Shown here: one piece after another, positions 59,935-64,000 of the stretch
Numbering within the stretch: the stretch's first letter is position 1
How the letters are laid out: each line of letters starts with the position of its first letter
NCBI RefSeq assembly: GCF_963082655.1
Contig: NC_081556.1
Span: 155,553,578 to 155,617,577 of the forward strand
Direction of reading: 5' to 3'
DNA: 64,000 bases
From: Stomoxys calcitrans
Taxonomy: Eukaryota; Arthropoda; Insecta; Diptera; Muscidae
Position numbers and translations under genes: made by a program
The notes under the pieces: model-generated
Databases searched by the model: none
Told to the model about the DNA's origin: nothing
What the model saw: only the letters and a program-made list of their open reading frames with translations

Positions 59935-60540
59935 CCATACCCCTTAGTTGGATCGAATTCGCGCCTAAGTGCCGGTCTTGACATTGGCCGCACGTTTTCT
60001 GCATAAATGCTCCCATATTCCTATATGTACCGAAAGCCTTACTGACCTCCTACCTCTCAATGATATTCTGGTGTTCTCACCAGGATATCACCATTAAGAT
60101 TGCCTTCGTCCAGTGCTCTAGAAGGCGTGGTTTTCACCTCTGCCAAAACAACATGTTTTCTAATACTGTTGCCGTCCACCAAACTACCAAGGTTTATGTA
60201 AGTAGTGGACTAATTGTGCTCCTGTAAAGTCAGTGGATTAGCCTAGGATTAAGACCACATTTTTAGCCTACGGCATTGGTAATCCTTCGCAATAAACATT
60301 AAGTGATGCTTCCAGTTCATTCCTATCAAAGATCATTCCCAAGTTTATGGCCCTGTCGGACATCGAAATCGCTCTGTTGAGGAACTGTGGCACCTCGAAA
60401 TGATTCTCTTTCCTCTTCCCAGCAAACAGCTGAATTTTAGTCTTTCCTAGATTAATGTTAATTTTAGTCTTTCCTAGATTAATGTTCAGGCCCCTAGGTT
60501 GTTTGCCATCTACAATACACTTTCGGACTTCCTGCATAGC
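59935..60540 (-). pseudogene. Non-LTR retrotransposon ORF2 remnant, copy 3
   Basis: RT tail at 60537-60268 reads GLNINLGKTKI (with INLGKTKI duplicated in tandem), IQLFAGKRKENHFEVPQFLN and AINLGMIFDRNE. Down to 59940, decayed thumb/RNase H sequence parallels copy 2 on the plus strand ('ccaaactacc.aggtttatgtaagta'). Many stops. Confidence 0.75.
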
Positions 60541-60614
60541 TAATCCGAACGCCCACCACTTACAATTATAAAAACATCGAATGCATAGCAGATGAGTTCA
60601 AACCAGTCAGGATC

Positions 60615-61440
60615 GCTCACTGAAACCTCGGGAATATACATAAACTCGTGCATCTGTGGTACAGGGTGCATTTGTTTATAACACCCACAACGAATAGAGA
60701 TTGAAAAGTATACGGATCGACTAGAATCACTTTCTGATTCGATTTAGCGACGTCTGTCTGTCTGTTCATGTTAATTTGTGTACAGAGTACAGCTCTCAAT
60801 TTTTATTCGATCGTTTTGGGCTCAGACATCTTTTTTGGCCCAAAGACAAAGCCTATTGAAATTGAAAAAAATCGGTTAAGATTTGGATATAGCTCCCATT
60901 AATGTAATATCGGAATATATTCGCCCGACTTAAACTGATATTACAATAATTAGGTCATTTGGAAATCAATTTTCACGAAATTTGTCGAATGACTTTCGAC
61001 ATTGCTGGGCAATTTTATAGAAATCGGTTTAGATTTAGAGATAAATCCTTAGAGATAAATCCGTTGTATATGTGTAAACCGATTTTTATACACTCCATTA
61101 CCCAATGTGGTCCAAAAATAGATATGTTCCCAATTTAAGCTGACCCCTAGACTTGTCTCCTCGAACTCCCTTAGGCCGAGATTTTTAAGAGGTTTGGAAA
61201 ATAGGGTTGTGAAGCATACACCAAATACGTTCCAGATAGGTCCATTAATATATATAGCTGCCATACTAAAATGCCATGCCCTAATATCATTTAACCCCCA
61301 TTCTGTGGGCGTTACAAAATTACTGTCTAAATTAGCAACTGTACCAATTGGCTCAAATGTGTACAAAAATTCCCTTTTATCTACCATTTACAATCCTATC
61401 GGTACATGCGGCTTATATAAAATATACTTTACAAAAGCTG
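60615..61440 (-). mobile_element. INE-1-like element, subfamily C, reverse
   Basis: 'tctgtggtacagggtgcatttg', 'cggatcgactagaatcactttctgattcg', 'gtctgtctgtctgttcatg' parallel 541-760, then monomers 'aagatttggatatagctcccat'. The 112-codon minus frame 61049-61387 lies in it and is incidental. Confidence 0.75.
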
Positions 61441-61620
61441 GCATTTTTTTGTGAGTAAAAAATATCTACATTATCATCCCAACCAATAGATATCGAATAA
61501 TTCATAAGACATTCTAACATAAAAAATCTTACACCCTGTGGTTTTATTCTATTTCCAACTAGCAGTAGTTACATATGCCTCTACCTCTCTCTCCTTCTTA
61601 TTTCTTCTCTCACCCTACAG

Positions 61621-61868
61621 CTACCACTTAGAAGGAGGAAAAAAATTTAAAATGTAAACCACGAACTATTATCGATCGAATTGCTAATCAATAGCCGCTA
61701 CAGCAAATAAAGAGTCCACTTACTCGATTTGGTATGACAGGGCGACAGACGACTACTCAGTTACCTATGCCTGCCTATTTGTGATGGCGAAAAATAATTA
61801 TTACTCGAGTGACAACAAACCAACCAAAGGTGTCTTTGTTAAAGAAACATTTATGGATACCTTGTGGT
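61621..61868 (+). CDS. Candidate host exon: 5' leader plus start codon
   Basis: A long pyrimidine tract (61581-61614, 'ctctctctccttcttatttc') ends in ACAG at 61620, the best 3' splice-site candidate in the window. At the other end TGGT|GTAAGT gives a donor at 61869-61874, defining a 248-bp exon. ATG 61784 opens 28 codons to the donor, beginning MAKNNYYSSDNKPTKGVFVK. The same frame is open leftward for another 30-odd codons (to a TAA at about 61691). DNA here is not repeated in the window. An initiator-like TCAGTT at about 61757 is an alternative reading as a promoter. Protein not recognised. Confidence 0.35.
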
Positions 61869-61876
61869 GTAAGTAA

Positions 61877-62465
61877 AAAATCGATTATTGATTCCAATGA
61901 AAAAATTTAAACATAAAATTATACAAAATTTTATGATTATTTAAACAATATTGAAATAATAGGTATACGTCTTCAAAGTCATTTAAGCATAATGAACGCA
62001 TAAAAGTATTAATCAAATAGGCATTCAACTAAATTTTTTTAATTTATTATCCCGGATGAAAGAGAATTAGTATTAACGTCTTATTATTGCACAGAAAATG
62101 GATAAATTTGTTGTAATCATGTATAAATGACTTTAATTGGTTGTGAATGTATTCCTGTGGATTCCATTAATTCCCTTGTAAGTGGAAAAATATGATAACC
62201 ATTAGAACTAGATGGCGCTACCGAATATCTTATAATGTTAGAAAAAGTTAGACAAATTTTTAAATGGTTTTTCTATAAATTTGAAGGTAGTGATTTTGAA
62301 GGAAATTCGAATTGGGATTGATATCTGTCTAAAAAAAAACTAAATGTCAACAAAACTCTGAGGATCACAAGATTTTCCTATAATACATAATAACAAAAGC
62401 TATAAAAACATAAAGCAACTGTGTATTCTACAAACGTTCACAAAAATTATTGTAACTTTTTGTAA
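61877..62465. other. Unique AT-rich DNA
   Basis: No repeat or coding signal supported. It would be the first part of the intron if the preceding exon is real. Confidence 0.4.
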
Positions 62466-63571
62466 TGGAATAAGTAAAAGAGTGCTAAGTTCGGCCGGGC
62501 CGAATCTTATATACCCTCCACCATGGATGACATTTGTCGAGTTCTTTTCCCGATATCTCTTTTTAGGCAAACAAAGGGCAAAAGAAAAGAATTGCTATAA
62601 TATTGGAGCTATATCAAGTTATAGCCCGATTCGGACCATAATTGAATTGAATGTTGAAGTCCGTAGAAGTCATTGTGTAAAAAAATAGATAGATCGGTTG
62701 ATATGGGAGCTGTATCAGGCTATAAACCAGGTATGTTGAAGTTCATGGGAGAAGCCGTTGTACAAAATTTCAGCCAAATCGGATAATAATTACGCCCTCT
62801 AGAGGCTCAAGAAGTTAAGATCCCGGATCCGTTTATATGGCAGATATATAAAGTCATGGATCAATTTGAACCAATTTTGGCACAGTTATTAGAAGTTTTA
62901 ACAAAACACATCGTGCTAAATCAGATAAGAATTGCGCCCTCTAGAGGCTCAAGAAGTCAAGATTCAAGATCGGTTTATATGGCAGCTATATCAGGTTATG
63001 GACCGATTTAGACCATACTTAGCACAGTTGTTGGAAGCCATAACAAAACACGTCGTGCTAAATTTCAGCCTAATCAGATAAGAATTGCGCCCTCTAGACG
63101 CTCAAGAAATCAAGACCCCAGGTCGGTTTATATGACAGCTGTATGAGGTTATGGACCGATTTCAATCATATTCAGCACAGTTTGTTGGAAATAGTAATAA
63201 AACATTTCATGCAATATTTCAGCCAAATCGGCTAGGAATTGCGCCCTCTAGTGACTCAAGAAGTCAAGATCCAAAATCGGTTTATATGGCAACTATATCA
63301 AAACATGGACCGATATAGCCCATTTACAATCCCAACCAACCTACACTAGTAAGAAGAATTTGTGCCAAATTTCAAGCGGATAACTTTACTCCTTCGAAAG
63401 TTAGCGTGCTTTCGACAGACAGACGGACGGACATGGCTAGATCGCCTTAAAATGTCATGACGATCAAGAATATATGTACTTTATGGGGTCTTAGACGAAT
63501 ATTTCGAAGAGTTACAAACAGAATAAGGAAATTAGTGTACCCCCCATCCTATGGTAGAGGGTATAAAAAGA
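62466..63571 (+). mobile_element. INE-1-like element, cleanest complete copy (about 1.1 kb)
   Basis: 5' 'aataagtaaaagagtgctaag' plus TTCGGCCGGGCCGAA. Four or so 152-bp monomers with 'tctagaggctcaagaagt'. 3' block 'acagacagacggacggacatggc', 'catgacgatcaagaatatat', 'ccccatcctatggtagagggtataaaaag'. No coding capacity, no inverted termini and no evident target duplication, consistent with a non-autonomous Helentron-type element. Confidence 0.9.
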
Positions 63572-64000
63572 TGATACAAATAATCAAAATAACATTGAGT
63601 ACAAGAACAACCATATAACTCTAAATTATAATAAATGGAGGGATCATATTTTGATTGGAGTAGATCGAAATAGGTATCTATGTAAGTAAGTATGTTCGTA
63701 AGAGTATATATTGGTTGGCATGTATGTTACTCTCTCTTAATGCATGTTGAAGAGAAAAAGGAAACTACATGTTTTTCCCTGGAAAATAATAAAAACCAAA
63801 GAGATTACCTTTACGCTTGTTTGTTTATAAATACATACTAATCGCATGTAAATGCTTGATATTATTATATAAAGTCTACACCATATTTATCTACTTCTGT
63901 TATTGTGTAAATAGTAGGTATGTGAGTGAGTGTGTGTGAGAGAGAGAGAGAGTTTTGTTTGTTTAAGGTTTTGTATATCAATTGTAAACTGCAAGATTAA
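63572..64000. other. Unique DNA with GT/GA microsatellite
   Basis: 'gtgagtgagtgtgtgtgagagagagagagag' at about 63921-63953. Otherwise unrecognised. Confidence 0.5.

Noticed and set aside
61049..61387. 112-codon minus-strand frame
   Set aside because: Lies within degenerate INE-1-like subfamily C monomers.

Overview
This is an AT-rich, repeat-dominated stretch of an insect genome, most likely a calyptrate fly (Muscidae such as Stomoxys, Haematobia or Musca). The call rests on three things seen here. One large repeat class carries the block 'TATAAAGTATATATATTCTTGATC ... CATGTCCGTCTGTCTGTC', which I know from Drosophila INE-1/DINE-1 (Helentron-related) elements. There are tRNA-derived SINEs with intact A and B boxes. 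All recognisable protein remnants are insect transposons. Nothing looks prokaryotic, and I see no rRNA, true tRNA gene or CRISPR. No host gene can be named. The window is probably intergenic or inside very large introns.

Layout. 1-4.4 kb: three INE-1-like blocks, a pogo/Tigger-like terminus and a 210-bp mariner-type MITE. 4.4-8.1 kb: an unassigned 100-codon open frame, a GC-richer segment, and a decayed non-LTR retrotransposon (RT thumb plus RNase H). 8.7-11.1 kb: INE-1-like blocks ending in a 396-bp tandem duplication. 11.1-16.8 kb: mostly unique DNA, with a TATA promoter, about 0.95 kb of GC-rich tandem repeat, a short basic ORF and a SINE inserted in another SINE. 16.8-19.3 kb: an AT-rich tract split by a repeat and a second copy of the RNase H retrotransposon. 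19.3-21.2 kb: an INE-1-like element containing an expanded 16-bp minisatellite. 21.2-28.9 kb: unique DNA with a SINE and two INE-1-like blocks. 28.9-30.6 kb: an INE-1-like block and two retrotransposon fragments. 30.6-32.3 kb: unique, possibly a 5' exon. 32.3-38.6 kb: INE-1-like blocks, a 1,038-bp element with long inverted repeats and a 10-bp target duplication, and a (TA)81 microsatellite. 38.6-48 kb: mixed unique DNA, SINEs, an INE-1-like array and a second mariner MITE. 48.5-53.9 kb: INE-1-like DNA interrupted by a 1.75-kb non-LTR element, an RTE-like remnant and a second MITE family. 54.1-55.7 kb: INE-1-like. 55.7-61.5 kb: unique DNA, a broken Tc1/mariner transposase and a third RNase H retrotransposon remnant. 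61.5-62.4 kb: unique, with the best host-exon candidate. 62.5-63.6 kb: the cleanest complete INE-1-like copy.

How it fits together. The window records layered transposition rather than a pathway. Helentron-like non-autonomous elements with roughly 152-153-bp internal repeats are the substrate. MITEs, SINEs and LINEs inserted into them, and simple repeats expanded inside them. Every transposon protein remnant examined is broken by stops, frameshifts or lost catalytic residues. Host coding potential is limited to a few short splice-flanked open frames, all given low confidence.
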